A stretch of 64,000 nucleotides of DNA from Vibrio cyclitrophicus (GTDB taxonomy: Bacteria; Pseudomonadota; Gammaproteobacteria; Enterobacterales; Vibrionaceae), in the NCBI RefSeq assembly GCF_024347435.1, contig NZ_AP025481.1, positions 1,612,001-1,676,000 on the forward strand, given 5' to 3'. Made by a program: the position numbers and the translations under genes. Position 1 is the stretch's first letter; each line of letters opens with the position of its first letter. The notes beneath the pieces are model-generated. The model saw nothing but the letters and a program-made list of their open reading frames with translations. It had not been told where the DNA came from and did no database searches. Of the stretch, positions 53,662-62,107 are shown in pieces.

Positions 53662-55097
53662 AAAAGAGCGCTGTTAAGCCATAAGTGAGCGACGATACTG
53701 ACGGCATAACCTATCATGATCACTGGCATCCATTTTAAGTGCCCAAAGAAGGTGTATTTCCCATGCGCTGCCCCCATCAACGCCACGCCTGCTGCACTAC
53801 CAATAGACAACAAGCTGCCCCCAACACCTGCAGTTAAGGTAATCAATAGCCAGTTACCTATTGACATCTGTGGCTCCATGGACAGCACCGCAAACATCAC
53901 TGGAATGTTATCGACAATAGCAGACAAGATCCCGACCATGATGTTGGCCCAAATTGGGTCCCATTGGTTGTACATCACACCAGAGGCAAGCTCTAAGTAA
54001 CCTAACAAACTCAAGCCGCCCACGCACATTACGACACCGTAGAAGAACAATAACGTGTCCCACTCGGCATGAGATACCCTACGAAATACATCAAATGGCA
54101 CGACTGAACCTAATCTCTTAAGCGCGCCTTCGTCTTTGTTAGCAATCGCCACCGCTTTTTTCTTAGCGAGCGAATTGGGCAAGGTCTGGCGTAGGTAATA
54201 CCCAAAGAACTGGAGGTAGGCGAGCCCCATCATCATGCCCATTACAGGAGGGAAGTGAAGCACGGCGTGGAAAGCGACCGCGGTACCGATTGTCATGATG
54301 AACAAGAAGACGATTCGCCTTGCGCCACGTTTTAACTCGATGTGTTGGTGCACAGTATCGGGCTGAGTGGTTGGAACAAAGTAAGACATGATCAGTGCTG
54401 GAACCAAGTAGTTCATCACTGAAGGAATAAATAACGGAATGAATTCGGTAAAACTGACATGTCCAGCCTGCCAAACCATTAGTGTCGTGATATCCCCAAA
54501 CGGACTGAATGCGCCGCCGGCATTGGCAGCTATCACGATATTCACACACGCGAGGTTAACGAATTTTGGATTAGAGCCTGCGACCTTAAGAACCACAGCA
54601 CACATCAATAGAGCCGTGGTGAGGTTATCGGCAATGGGGGAAATGAAGAATGCAAGAATACCTGTTAACCAAAATAGAGACCGGAAATTGAACCCTTTGC
54701 CTACCATCCACGCTTGCAATGCATCAAATAACCTCCTCTCTTCCATGGCACTGATGTACGTCATGGCCACGAGTAGGAACAGCAGTAGTTCAGCGTATTC
54801 TAGTAAGTTATGTTCAAGGGCTTGTTTGGCCACTTCGACAAGGTTGTGTTCTTGGTAAGTGAAACCAATGATAATCCAGATTAAGCCAGCTGCCAGTAAC
54901 ACGGGCTTTGACTTTCTGAGCTTTAGGTATTCTTCCATCATCACCACTATGTAGGCGACAACGAAAATGGTCAGCGACAGGTAGCCAGCAAACGAGTTGG
55001 TTAGACTGAGCGATTCCTCTAGCTGAGAAGTGGAAGCAGCTGCTACCGTTGAAAAGAAGAATAGAGAGAGAACAGCTGAAAGCTGGATACCTAGCAT
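53658..55097 (-). CDS. nhaD: Na+/H+ antiporter NhaD
   Basis: 479 residues with a possible cleavable signal at the N-terminus and about 11-12 further helices. Family signs are the segment FISPIADNLTTALLMCAVVLK, NAGGAFSPFGDITTLMVW and the C-terminal VDNIPVMFAVLSM, with the conserved Asp/Thr residues needed for Na+ and Li+ exchange in Vibrio NhaD. A GGAG site precedes the ATG. NhaD supports sodium and alkaline tolerance. Confidence 0.95.
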   Translation of the reverse strand: MLGIQLSAVLSLFFFSTVAAASTSQLEESLSLTNSFAGYLSLTIFVVAYIVVMMEEYLKLRKSKPVLLAAGLIWIIIGFTYQEHNLVEVAKQALEHNLLEYAELLLFLLVAMTYISAMEERRLFDALQAWMVGKGFNFRSLFWLTGILAFFISPIADNLTTALLMCAVVLKVAGSNPKFVNLACVNIVIAANAGGAFSPFGDITTLMVWQAGHVSFTEFIPLFIPSVMNYLVPALIMSYFVPTTQPDTVHQHIELKRGARRIVFLFIMTIGTAVAFHAVLHFPPVMGMMMGLAYLQFFGYYLRQTLPNSLAKKKAVAIANKDEGALKRLGSVVPFDVFRRVSHAEWDTLLFFYGVVMCVGGLSLLGYLELASGVMYNQWDPIWANIMVGILSAIVDNIPVMFAVLSMEPQMSIGNWLLITLTAGVGGSLLSIGSAAGVALMGAAHGKYTFFGHLKWMPVIMIGYAVSIVAHLWLNSALF

Positions 55098-55216
55098 GGA
55101 TTACGCTCCGAAGTTAATAAGTTATTAACACGGGTAAAAGCGTAGACCTAAATAAGCATGTGGGGTGTGATAGATATCTTAATAATTCAATAGATTATAG
55201 TGAAAAAGAAAGACGG

Positions 55217-55551
55217 TGGCGAAAGTATTAGCTTTGATGGATACTCCTGGCAACTCAGGCTTAGCATTGATTGCGTCGCTTCAAAGTACTGATGCTGGCG
55301 CGGGGCGATCGTTAACTTCTTCTCTTCAGGTACAGTACTGTTCACCCTTCCAGTTATGGATGGTTATTTGGCGGTAACTTCGTCAATTGGCCTAGCGGTT
55401 GCTGTGATGTTTATCTTCAAGTTTGTTGGTGCAATACATGGGACGTATCATGGGACCAATTGGTATTGAAGGTCGCTATATTCCAGTGATGATCGCGATT
55501 TCAGTATTGAATGCGTTTGGTGCGATGTTCTTGATGAATATTATTCTATAA
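55217..55551 (+). pseudogene. Decayed membrane-protein remnant
   Basis: Three consecutive frames each encode hydrophobic, protein-like sequence: VAKVLALMDTPGNSGLALIA from 55217, then IVNFFSSGTVLFTLPVMDGY in a second frame from about 55308, then QYMGRIMGPIGIEGRYIPVM in a third from about 55431, ending at the TAA at 55549-55551. Together they look like the C-terminal third of a multi-spanning transporter with at least two frameshifts and a lost 5' part. I cannot name the family. Confidence 0.6.
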
Positions 55552-55627
55552 CTTTTGTAGAATGACAGTTCTCGAAACTTTTTAGGGTTTATGGTAAATG
55601 AATTGCCAATGAGACTTTTCAAACGCT

Positions 55628-55941
55628 AAAAAAAAGGAAACCCCGTTTGGCTTTCACCAAACGGGGTTTATTCTTTTTGTAGCCATCCTGCTACTGCGCG
55701 TTACTAATTTTTCAATAGGTAACTGGTGCTCCCTGCATCATTCCTTGACGTGGCTAAATCCTTTAACCTATCCAATTCGTCGCCTTCCTAGCGGTGTCCT
55801 TGCTAACTCGTCATCCTGGCGAGTGGCTCTATCCTAGAGGAAAACTTCCATGCTGATCACTCATCCTAAGTCATCAAATCTTCGTCCTGAAGATACCTAA
55901 TCCGTTAGGCTTTTTCCTGTTCCTGCCAACTCCCTGTCGAC
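55628..55941 (-). ncRNA. csrB: CsrB-family regulatory sRNA
   Basis: On the minus strand the RNA would start GTCGACAGGGAGT, identical to the 5' end of E. coli CsrB, and run about 310 bases to a terminator with a 13-bp perfect stem (AAACCCCGTTTGG and its complement) and a U8 tail. In between lie about 16 GGA motifs, many as AGGAT or CAGGA in loops. This is the pattern of RNAs that titrate CsrA. A TAATAC -10 box lies just before the start and a GacA/VarA palindrome further upstream. No protein frame competes for the region. Confidence 0.92.
55634..55678. terminator. Terminator of csrB (bidirectional stem)
   Basis: 13-bp perfect stem 55638-55650 with 55657-55669, loop of six bases. On the minus strand TTTCC is followed by T8; on the plus strand ATTCTTTTT follows. 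Confidence 0.93.
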
Positions 55942-56100
55942 CTGTGTATTAAACACTTTGGAGGCTTTGCTCGCAATTGATGGTAAGAAATAAATGAATA
56001 CGCTAACTGAAATAAATATGCGTAGATTCATACAAAACAAAGGGTTGGGTTTGTTTTTTAGGTGTTTTCTGCGAAGCTTAATTGTGATCTCTTACGTTAC

Positions 56101-56120
56101 ATGTAAGAGATCTCTTACAT
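56101..56120. promoter_or_regulatory. GacA/VarA (UvrY) binding palindrome upstream of csrB
   Basis: A perfect 20-bp palindrome containing TGTAAGAGATCTCTTACA, the classical GacA box TGTAAG-N6-CTTACA. It lies about 160-180 bases upstream of the csrB start, as the UvrY/BarA site does in E. coli. Confidence 0.88.
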
Positions 56121-56212
56121 ATTTTCGGGCTCAAATATCATTTTGCATTGACTGCACCAATGAATTGATGGGTAATGTATGACGAATTAACACCAAGTGA
56201 TAGGGAAACATA

Positions 56213-56599
56213 ATGGTTACAGCACTTTACGCAGCCTTGCTGACGGTCGTCATGATCTGGTTAGCGATCGAAGTTATTAAGCAGAGGCGAGCGAACCTGG
56301 TCGCTTACGCCGATGGCGGTGTTGAGTCGTTGCAGATAGCACGCTCGGCACAAAGCAACGCAATGGATTATATCCCCATTACAATTATCTTGATGGGGTT
56401 CTTAGAGATGAACGGAGCCAATGTTTGGTTTATTCATGTACTGGGCGTGGCTTTTCTTTTGGGACGTGTGATTCATGCTAAAGGAATTCTAGCGGAAAAT
56501 TTTAAGGGTCGAAAAGTGGGTATGGTGTTAACGCTTATCTGCATGATCTCTTTGATTGTCCTAAACTTAGCTTACCTACCTTTTGATAAAATGTTCTAG
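56213..56599 (+). CDS. MAPEG family membrane protein
   Basis: 128 residues with four hydrophobic segments and the MAPEG pattern: RRANLVAYADGGVESLQIARSAQSNAMDYIPI followed by LGVAFLLGRVIHAKGI, the usual loop 1 and helix 3 features, quoted as family pieces. The family covers glutathione transferases and peroxidases of the membrane; short bacterial members (YecN-like) are uncharacterised. The next gene follows after eight bases and is probably cotranscribed. Confidence 0.88.
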   Translation: MVTALYAALLTVVMIWLAIEVIKQRRANLVAYADGGVESLQIARSAQSNAMDYIPITIILMGFLEMNGANVWFIHVLGVAFLLGRVIHAKGILAENFKGRKVGMVLTLICMISLIVLNLAYLPFDKMF

Positions 56600-56607
56600 G
56601 GAGCATT

Positions 56608-57138
56608 ATGGTATTACGCCTTCCTCCTGCTTGGGCAATTGTCCTTGCAGGTCTGATACTCAACATCATGGCGATTGTTATGTCGAGCTTGGTGTTAGAT
56701 AAACTTGAAGCGGAAAAAGCGGAATACAACGATCGCAAATACGGCAATGTATATTCGATACAACTAGCCTGGAATACGATCGAAACCCTAGAACGCAAGC
56801 GTGAAGCCATTCTAATTCACCTTGATAAACGACCAACAGAAGTGGCTCAACCTGCGACAGTTCTCAATGAAGCGTTGCGCGGCCAGCTCAGGCGCTGGGT
56901 GAGTGATGAAGTGCCAACGATTTCGTTGGCTAATTTACCCGAGATTATGGTGTTGATAAACCGTGCTCAAGAAGCACAACGAACACGAATCGACGATTAC
57001 TATTTGGATAACCTAACCTTGGTTGAGTTAATACAAAGGCTCGATGAGAAAATGGCTTTCTACAAGAATATCGCGCTTTTTCTTCAGGTATTTGGTTTAG
57101 CACTGATCTTAGCTCGAGATCTGGCAAGAAGGCCTTAG
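56608..57138 (+). CDS. Hypothetical membrane-anchored protein
   Basis: 176 residues with a transmembrane segment at each end (about 8-29 and 152-168) and a helical, charged middle (AEKAEYNDRKYGNVYSIQLA; VELIQRLDEKMAFYKN), a layout resembling a chemoreceptor-like or sensor scaffold without signalling domain. GGGAG precedes the ATG. It is part of a two-gene unit with the MAPEG gene. No family is recognised. Confidence 0.75.
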   Translation: MVLRLPPAWAIVLAGLILNIMAIVMSSLVLDKLEAEKAEYNDRKYGNVYSIQLAWNTIETLERKREAILIHLDKRPTEVAQPATVLNEALRGQLRRWVSDEVPTISLANLPEIMVLINRAQEAQRTRIDDYYLDNLTLVELIQRLDEKMAFYKNIALFLQVFGLALILARDLARRP

Positions 57139-57170
57139 TGGTTTGCTTTCCACTATTGGCAGTTATATAG

Positions 57171-57806
57171 CTAGCGAGACTCGCTTGGCAGGTGAGGGTG
57201 TTGCTGGCCTTGGTATTTTGGTAGCTGCTCTTTCAACCCTTTAAACGTACTCAGTGCGCTGCCGATCGATAACTTGTTCATCAACCAATTTGGTAATATC
57301 CCACCCGCGTTCGCATACGCAGTATAGGTAATGTAGGTATTGCCATTGGTAAGTGGTTGCAATGTCCAAAGTGCGTCCACATCGTAGATTCGAATATACC
57401 CTGATTCTTTTGCCAAATAGTTCGAAGCATCCTTAATCGATAAAACAAACTGTCCATCTTCGACGCTGTACTGGGAGTAGGTCACCATATCTCGATTTCT
57501 AGCAGGCCAAGGTGCTTTAAACTGGGTGTAGACGATGTTTTCAGTTTCAGAAATTTGCATTAACACTTGGCTTGCAGATACATTGTCTATCCAGTTCGGC
57601 ACATTGTCGCTATCTTCCAGCAATAACAAAAAACCAGAATAACTGGTCGGTGTTTGCATTTTCGCTCGTATTTCTACCAAGCCTTCACTATGTGGCCTCT
57701 TATCAATGACGATTCCATCTTCGCTTTTCACAAATTGCCATGGGGCGGCATAGGTGAGTGTTGATAGAGTGTAAAGCCCGAGTGCAACAATCCTAGCTAA
57801 TATCAT
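57171..57806 (-). CDS. START domain protein, periplasmic
   Basis: 211 residues with a signal peptide (cleavage after TYA at about residue 20) and one START (lipid-binding) domain: SEDGIVIDKRPHSEGLVEIR, DNVPNWIDNVSAS, FKAPWPARNRDMVTYSQY and the C-terminal GGILPNWLMNKLSIGS. The domain binds a hydrophobic ligand, probably a lipid in the periplasm. AGGAAG precedes the ATG. Such proteins are common in Vibrio and Pseudomonas; the ligand is unknown. Confidence 0.9.
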   Translation of the reverse strand: MILARIVALGLYTLSTLTYAAPWQFVKSEDGIVIDKRPHSEGLVEIRAKMQTPTSYSGFLLLLEDSDNVPNWIDNVSASQVLMQISETENIVYTQFKAPWPARNRDMVTYSQYSVEDGQFVLSIKDASNYLAKESGYIRIYDVDALWTLQPLTNGNTYITYTAYANAGGILPNWLMNKLSIGSALSTFKGLKEQLPKYQGQQHPHLPSESR

Positions 57807-57969
57807 TATTCTTCCTGAAAAAGAAAAGCTTATCTGTCAGAAGTATAGAGTAAAAATGAATTTGATTCGTGCTGAGGGCTTTATGCTTTTCTCTGATTTG
57901 AGTGTCACATCGTTGTTTATTGTGGTGTCACCATTAGTTGACTACTTATCCATGGTTAAATCGTCGACA

Positions 57970-58003
57970 TGAAAACGGAAGCGTTCGGTCGCTTCCGTTT
58001 TTA
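57970..58003. terminator. Terminator, usable on both strands
   Basis: AAAACGGAAGCG/CGCTTCCGTTTT, 12-bp perfect stem with a TTCGGT loop. It serves the YHS gene on the minus strand. Confidence 0.8.
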
Positions 58004-58088
58004 TTAATGGGCAATGGATAAACGTTGAAGGCTAAAATGAGTAGTGGACAAATTTATAGGCTAAAACTTGTTGACTAGAGCTTATCGA

Positions 58089-58565
58089 CTAGAGTTTATA
58101 AGCTTCGACAGTTTTGATCGTCGTCCAGTTACTGTTGGCATCTTGGATAAATTCTTGTGTATCTTCCAACCATCGTTTTTGTACAGATTTGTCCAAGTTC
58201 AGATATAGCTTTCCATCTTCGACTTTCCATGCATTAGGGTCGGTCTCAAACTTCTTGCCCATAGCTACACCAAAGGCACAATAGCCACCGTATTGAGGCG
58301 CATAAGCTTCAGGGTTAGTACGAAACTGATCTCGGTTTTCACTGCTTGCGAACTGATAAATAGCGTTCTTATAAGTTGCTGTGAATTTTGATGAGCCTTG
58401 AACGGCGCCCGAATCAGTAAAGTAAGCTACTGGGTCATAGCCTTTGATCGCTATGTCATTGCTATCAACGCTCATGTCGATATCTGCTGCCATTAGCGAG
58501 AAGCTGGTACCTAGTAACGCTACCATTAGAGTGAGTTTTTTATTGGCTGGTTTGATGTATGACAT
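58089..58565 (-). CDS. YHS domain protein, periplasmic
   Basis: 158 residues with a signal peptide ending about SLMA (residue 26) and a YHS domain (IAIKGYDPVAYFTDSGAVQG, YKNAIYQFASSENRDQF, YGGYCAFGVAMGKK). The family is linked to metal or redox functions and is often seen next to transport genes. It is divergent from an AraC-type regulator that begins 110 bases away, which may control it. Confidence 0.9.
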   Translation of the reverse strand: MSYIKPANKKLTLMVALLGTSFSLMAADIDMSVDSNDIAIKGYDPVAYFTDSGAVQGSSKFTATYKNAIYQFASSENRDQFRTNPEAYAPQYGGYCAFGVAMGKKFETDPNAWKVEDGKLYLNLDKSVQKRWLEDTQEFIQDANSNWTTIKTVEAYKL

Positions 58566-58674
58566 AACAATTTCCTTGTCTTCTTTGGTTATCTTGTTTG
58601 AATAAATTAGCCCACTAGTCCGGTCTATAGAGGGACAAAAGAACTAAAAAGTAAGCGAATCGTTCGGAGGATGC

Positions 58675-59499
58675 ATGGATCTGCTGTCACAACTAATGGA
58701 ACATTTCTCGATACGTACTGGTGTTTTTTACTCTGGAAATCTGTGTGGTGTATCGTCATTCAAGCCACGACAGGGTAAGGAAGGGCATCTTCATGTGTTG
58801 AGCGCGGGGAAGCTGACCTTATCTCGTGCTCACAAGGAAAGTAAGCAACTTTCACAGCCTTGCATGGTGTATTTGCCTAACAGCACGCCACATGCGATTG
58901 AAGGGGTGGGGGAGGGGGCAGAGTTGGTGTGCGCGAATGTGGAATATCGAGCAGGGCAGATGAATCCTTTGTTGTCTGCTCTTCCTGATGTGATAGTGAT
59001 TCCGTTTGATGAAGCACCTAACTTAATTCCAGTGATCGAAGTGTTGTTTCGGGAGTCGAGCCAAGAATCGTCAGGCCAACAATACTTAATGGATAAATTT
59101 AGTGATGCATTAATGGCTTTAATTTTCCGTCATCTCATTGAACAACAGAAAATTGATAAAGGGCTATTTTCAGCTCTTGCCCATACTCGACTCGCTCCTG
59201 TAATGAACGCTATCCACAGATTGCCTGCTCGTCATTTGTCGGTTGCGGAAATGGCATCATTGGCTGCGATGTCTCGCACTCAATTTATCGAGGCATTTAA
59301 GAGAGAGGTCGGTGAAACGCCCGGAGATTACGTACAAAAGTGGCGTATCTCAGTGGCTCAGTCTTTACTGTTACAAAGTAAGCCAATTAATTGGGTGTCT
59401 GATGAGGTTGGTTACAGCAGTTACTCTGGCTTCTCTCGTGCGTTTCAACATGTCTCTGGTATATCACCACGTCAATGGCTAAAAGAGATCGAGGGATAA
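58675..59499 (+). CDS. AraC family transcriptional regulator (cupin type)
   Basis: 274 residues: an N-terminal AraC-binding cupin (Cupin_6-like, with LHVLSAGKLTLSRAH and MVYLPNSTPHAIEG) and a C-terminal double helix-turn-helix at about 170-270 (LSVAEMASLAAMSRTQFIEAFKREVG, then INWVSDEVGYSSYSGFSRAFQ). GGAGG lies just before the ATG. It is divergent from the YHS gene and probably regulates it or an unlinked target. Confidence 0.93.
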   Translation: MDLLSQLMEHFSIRTGVFYSGNLCGVSSFKPRQGKEGHLHVLSAGKLTLSRAHKESKQLSQPCMVYLPNSTPHAIEGVGEGAELVCANVEYRAGQMNPLLSALPDVIVIPFDEAPNLIPVIEVLFRESSQESSGQQYLMDKFSDALMALIFRHLIEQQKIDKGLFSALAHTRLAPVMNAIHRLPARHLSVAEMASLAAMSRTQFIEAFKREVGETPGDYVQKWRISVAQSLLLQSKPINWVSDEVGYSSYSGFSRAFQHVSGISPRQWLKEIEG

Positions 59500-59518
59500 C
59501 GGTGAGTATCAAATGAAG

Positions 59519-59590
59519 GTTGTCGATATTTATCTTAGGTTTGTGTAAATATTGAGGTTTGTGTAAATACTTATGATTGTGTAGATATTT
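59519..59590. repeat. Short direct repeats GTTTGTGTAAATA
   Basis: Two near-identical 18-base units (AGGTTTGTGTAAATATTG and AGGTTTGTGTAAATACTT) and a weaker third (TGTGTAGATATTTAGATG) follow the AraC gene. No obvious role. Confidence 0.4.
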
Positions 59591-59616
59591 AGATGGATGT
59601 CGATACTTGAGTTAAG

Positions 59617-59658
59617 TAAAAACTGCCAGTGACCATGGGTTAGTGTTTTCACTGGCAG
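59617..59658 (-). terminator. Terminator after the acyltransferase gene
   Basis: CTGCCAGTGA/TCACTGGCAG, 10-bp perfect stem, followed on the minus strand by TTTTTAC. Confidence 0.82.
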
Positions 59659-59702
59659 ATAAATATTGGGAAGAGAGTTTAACGTTTCCGGTGAGATGGC
59701 TG

Positions 59703-60743
59703 TTAGCGAAGCAACCAGCGTTGCAGAGGTGTCTTTTCGATACCCGAAACCAACATAAAGCTCAGGATAAAGGTGCCGAAGAATGCAGTGATATCTTTAC
59801 CGATCTCTGTGATACCTAATATTCCACAAACATTGAACAGCACGATAATAACTAACAAATGGCTGACGTAGATGCCCAACATTCGGTTTGAAATAGAACG
59901 AACCCATGCGTAGTTGCCGATATTTGGATTGGCCAGAAGCCACATAAATACACCTACGCCCCATAATGTGGTTCCAAACAAGAAATCATTCATGTTAAAC
60001 CCGACATCAAAGTTGGTTAGCCATGCAGCTTCGGCAAAGTGGATGAACATGCCTATCGCTAAGAACCCCAAGGCCTTTGTTGACGACACCTTCCATTGAT
60101 GTTGGCGAATCAGGAAGCCTAAAGTCACCATCAGTGTGCTAAAGAATGGGCCGTTACGAGTGAAGAACGGTGCACTGAGGTCGGTTAAGCTTGTGTAACT
60201 GCCTGCCAACACACCATATACGTAAAGTAGAATAGCCGTTGGTAATAGCAGTTTGTCGAGTTTCATCTCAACCATTAAGGCGATGATCAAAACAGCGAAC
60301 ATTAGAGCAGGAAGGAACCATAAGTGAACTAGTCCGCCCTCTAAGAAAGAGTTGAGCGGGGTGTTCATTAGGAAGCCCCAGTAACCTTGGCGTTCGCCTA
60401 AGTAACCCAATTCTTCAACCTTAGCGAGGTTGAATGGCATGACCAGACAGATGATGCTCCATACCAACCAAACTTTGAGTAGTGGTTTGGAGTAGTTGAT
60501 GAAGGTTGTCCAAGGCGACGCTGTGAGTTTAGGTTGGATCAGATAGCCGGAAATAAGAAAGAATAGCGGCACGGCGAAGCGCGCGGCTTGGTTAAGAACA
60601 TAACCAATCCATGGCACTTCATTGATTTGCCAATAAGTCAGTGCCATTTGGCCATGTAAACCAATGATCGCCAATATAGCAATCACTCGGCCCAACTCGA
60701 TACTGGCAATGCGTTGTGCAGGCGTATGTTGAACGGAAGACAT
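59703..60743 (-). CDS. Acyltransferase family 3 membrane protein
   Basis: 346 residues with about ten transmembrane helices. The start IELGRVIAILAIIGLHGQMALTYW with the conserved early histidine and FAVPLFFLISGYLI fits the acyltransferase 3 family (OafA/WecH group), which transfers acetyl or succinyl groups to sugars or exported molecules. WLLANPNIGNYAWVRSIS and GIYVSHLLVIIV near the end match WecH-like proteins. AGAGAT precedes the ATG. It stands alone; the substrate is unknown. Confidence 0.9.
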   Translation of the reverse strand: MSSVQHTPAQRIASIELGRVIAILAIIGLHGQMALTYWQINEVPWIGYVLNQAARFAVPLFFLISGYLIQPKLTASPWTTFINYSKPLLKVWLVWSIICLVMPFNLAKVEELGYLGERQGYWGFLMNTPLNSFLEGGLVHLWFLPALMFAVLIIALMVEMKLDKLLLPTAILLYVYGVLAGSYTSLTDLSAPFFTRNGPFFSTLMVTLGFLIRQHQWKVSSTKALGFLAIGMFIHFAEAAWLTNFDVGFNMNDFLFGTTLWGVGVFMWLLANPNIGNYAWVRSISNRMLGIYVSHLLVIIVLFNVCGILGITEIGKDITAFFGTFILSFMLVSGIEKTPLQRWLLR

Positions 60744-60865
60744 ATCAGATCTCTAAGAAAAATTTCGTAAAATCTAACAGTCTTTATGGCGAATACGTTA
60801 GTCCTAAATCAAGGCTTGCGGCCTTAGTTTTAAGGCTTGTGTTGATTATTTGAAGCCTGTCGCAG

Positions 60866-61822
60866 CTATATTAAATTCATTGCAGTGAGTGCGAATATAC
60901 CAAGCGTGCAAGTGATAAGAGAAACGACAGTCGTTAGAGCGATAATATTGGCGGCTAAGGTAGAGTTTCCCCCCATCGCTCGCGCCATTACGTAACTTGC
61001 GGCAGCGGTTGGCGCGGCGCTCATCAAGAAAATAAGACCAAGATCTAATCCTCTAAAATCGAAGAATATAGCAACTGAAGTAATTAGCAGCGGAGCCAAG
61101 ACCAGCTTGTATCCCGTAGAGAACCAGGTGGGGCCCTTATCTTTTTTCAGAGATCGTATGTCAAGCGACCCTCCAGTGCATAAAAGAGCCAGTGGTAAGG
61201 TCATATTGGCAAAATATTGTCCTGCATCCGACACCATTTTCGGCACTGGAATAGACAGTAAGTAAAACAAGACCCCCATTGCGATAGAGATAATCAGAGG
61301 GTTTTTGGTCAGTGTTTTAATAATCACTTGAACGGCTTTATCACCAGACTCTTGACCCTTCGGAGTGAGTGCGATAACCGCCTGAATGTTGTAGAGAACG
61401 GTCAGTGATGCGACATAAAGAGCTGCGAGCGCAACGCCGTCGTTGCCGTAGATGTTTGCAACATAGGCGAGTCCAATAATGGCGGTATTAGCTCGAAAGC
61501 CACCTTGCACTATTACGCCTTGGTCTTCTGGTTTTTTAAAGGCTATTTTCGTGCTTACCGTGGTAAATATGAAGAACACAAGGTTCGCCACCAAGCCAAA
61601 AATAACGAGCTTGCCGCTAGCCGAAAAATCGTGGTTAGACTGAACAATACTCAAAAATAGCATTGCTGGTAGAGCGACCTGAAAGACGACCTTTGATGCG
61701 ACATCGATGAAGTTGTCATTGATCAAGCCGATTCGCTTGAGCATCACACCAAGAAACAGCATTAGACAGATGGGGCCTGTTACTGACGCCGAAAACGCAA
61801 ACTGTTCCCAAAGTGTGTTCAT
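60866..61822 (-). CDS. AEC family transporter (auxin efflux carrier type)
   Basis: About 318 residues with ten helices in two halves. The start ICLMLFLGVMLKRIGLIN and the end SAAPTAAASYVMARAMGGN are the AEC/YfdV patterns for organic-acid or small-molecule export. ATG 61822 follows AAAGGAAAA; the open frame continues 40 codons upstream but only by translating an octanucleotide repeat, so that is not part of the protein. The repeat lies 39 bases before this start and may influence expression. A TetR gene is divergent. Confidence 0.92.
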   Translation of the reverse strand: MNTLWEQFAFSASVTGPICLMLFLGVMLKRIGLINDNFIDVASKVVFQVALPAMLFLSIVQSNHDFSASGKLVIFGLVANLVFFIFTTVSTKIAFKKPEDQGVIVQGGFRANTAIIGLAYVANIYGNDGVALAALYVASLTVLYNIQAVIALTPKGQESGDKAVQVIIKTLTKNPLIISIAMGVLFYLLSIPVPKMVSDAGQYFANMTLPLALLCTGGSLDIRSLKKDKGPTWFSTGYKLVLAPLLITSVAIFFDFRGLDLGLIFLMSAAPTAAASYVMARAMGGNSTLAANIIALTTVVSLITCTLGIFALTAMNLI

Positions 61823-61860
61823 TATTTTTCCTTTGTTGTTTAATTGAGTCGTTACTTTTT

Positions 61861-61924
61861 GAATAACTGAATAACTGAATAACTGAATAACTGAATAACT
61901 GAATAACTGAATAACTGAATAACT
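61861..61924. repeat. Eight perfect copies of the octanucleotide GAATAACT
   Basis: 64 bases of uninterrupted 8-bp repeat in the leader of the AEC transporter, between it and the divergent TetR gene. Since 8 is not a multiple of 3 or of the helical repeat, copy changes would shift promoter spacing or any upstream frame, as in phase-variable loci. Confidence 0.95.
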
Positions 61925-62107
61925 TGGCGCTGCTTCGATCAATTTTTACTTCGATCAATAGCTGCTTCGCTCAATATCCTTTGAATACTGTCGCATTTTT
62001 CCACAATTCTTTGATAAGAGAAATTAAATCCCTGCGGTTAAGCAAAAAACTTTGAAAAAAAGTACGAACGTGCTAAAAATAATCATCAGATTTATCATTG
62101 GTGAATA

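Noticed and set aside
55994-56182. 62-codon ORF MNTLTEINMRR upstream of the MAPEG gene
   Set aside because: It overlaps the csrB promoter and the GacA palindrome and has no family resemblance.
61823-61942. N-terminal extension of the AEC transporter translating the octanucleotide repeat (SYSVIQLF units)
   Set aside because: Standard family start with a good ribosome-binding site lies at 61822.
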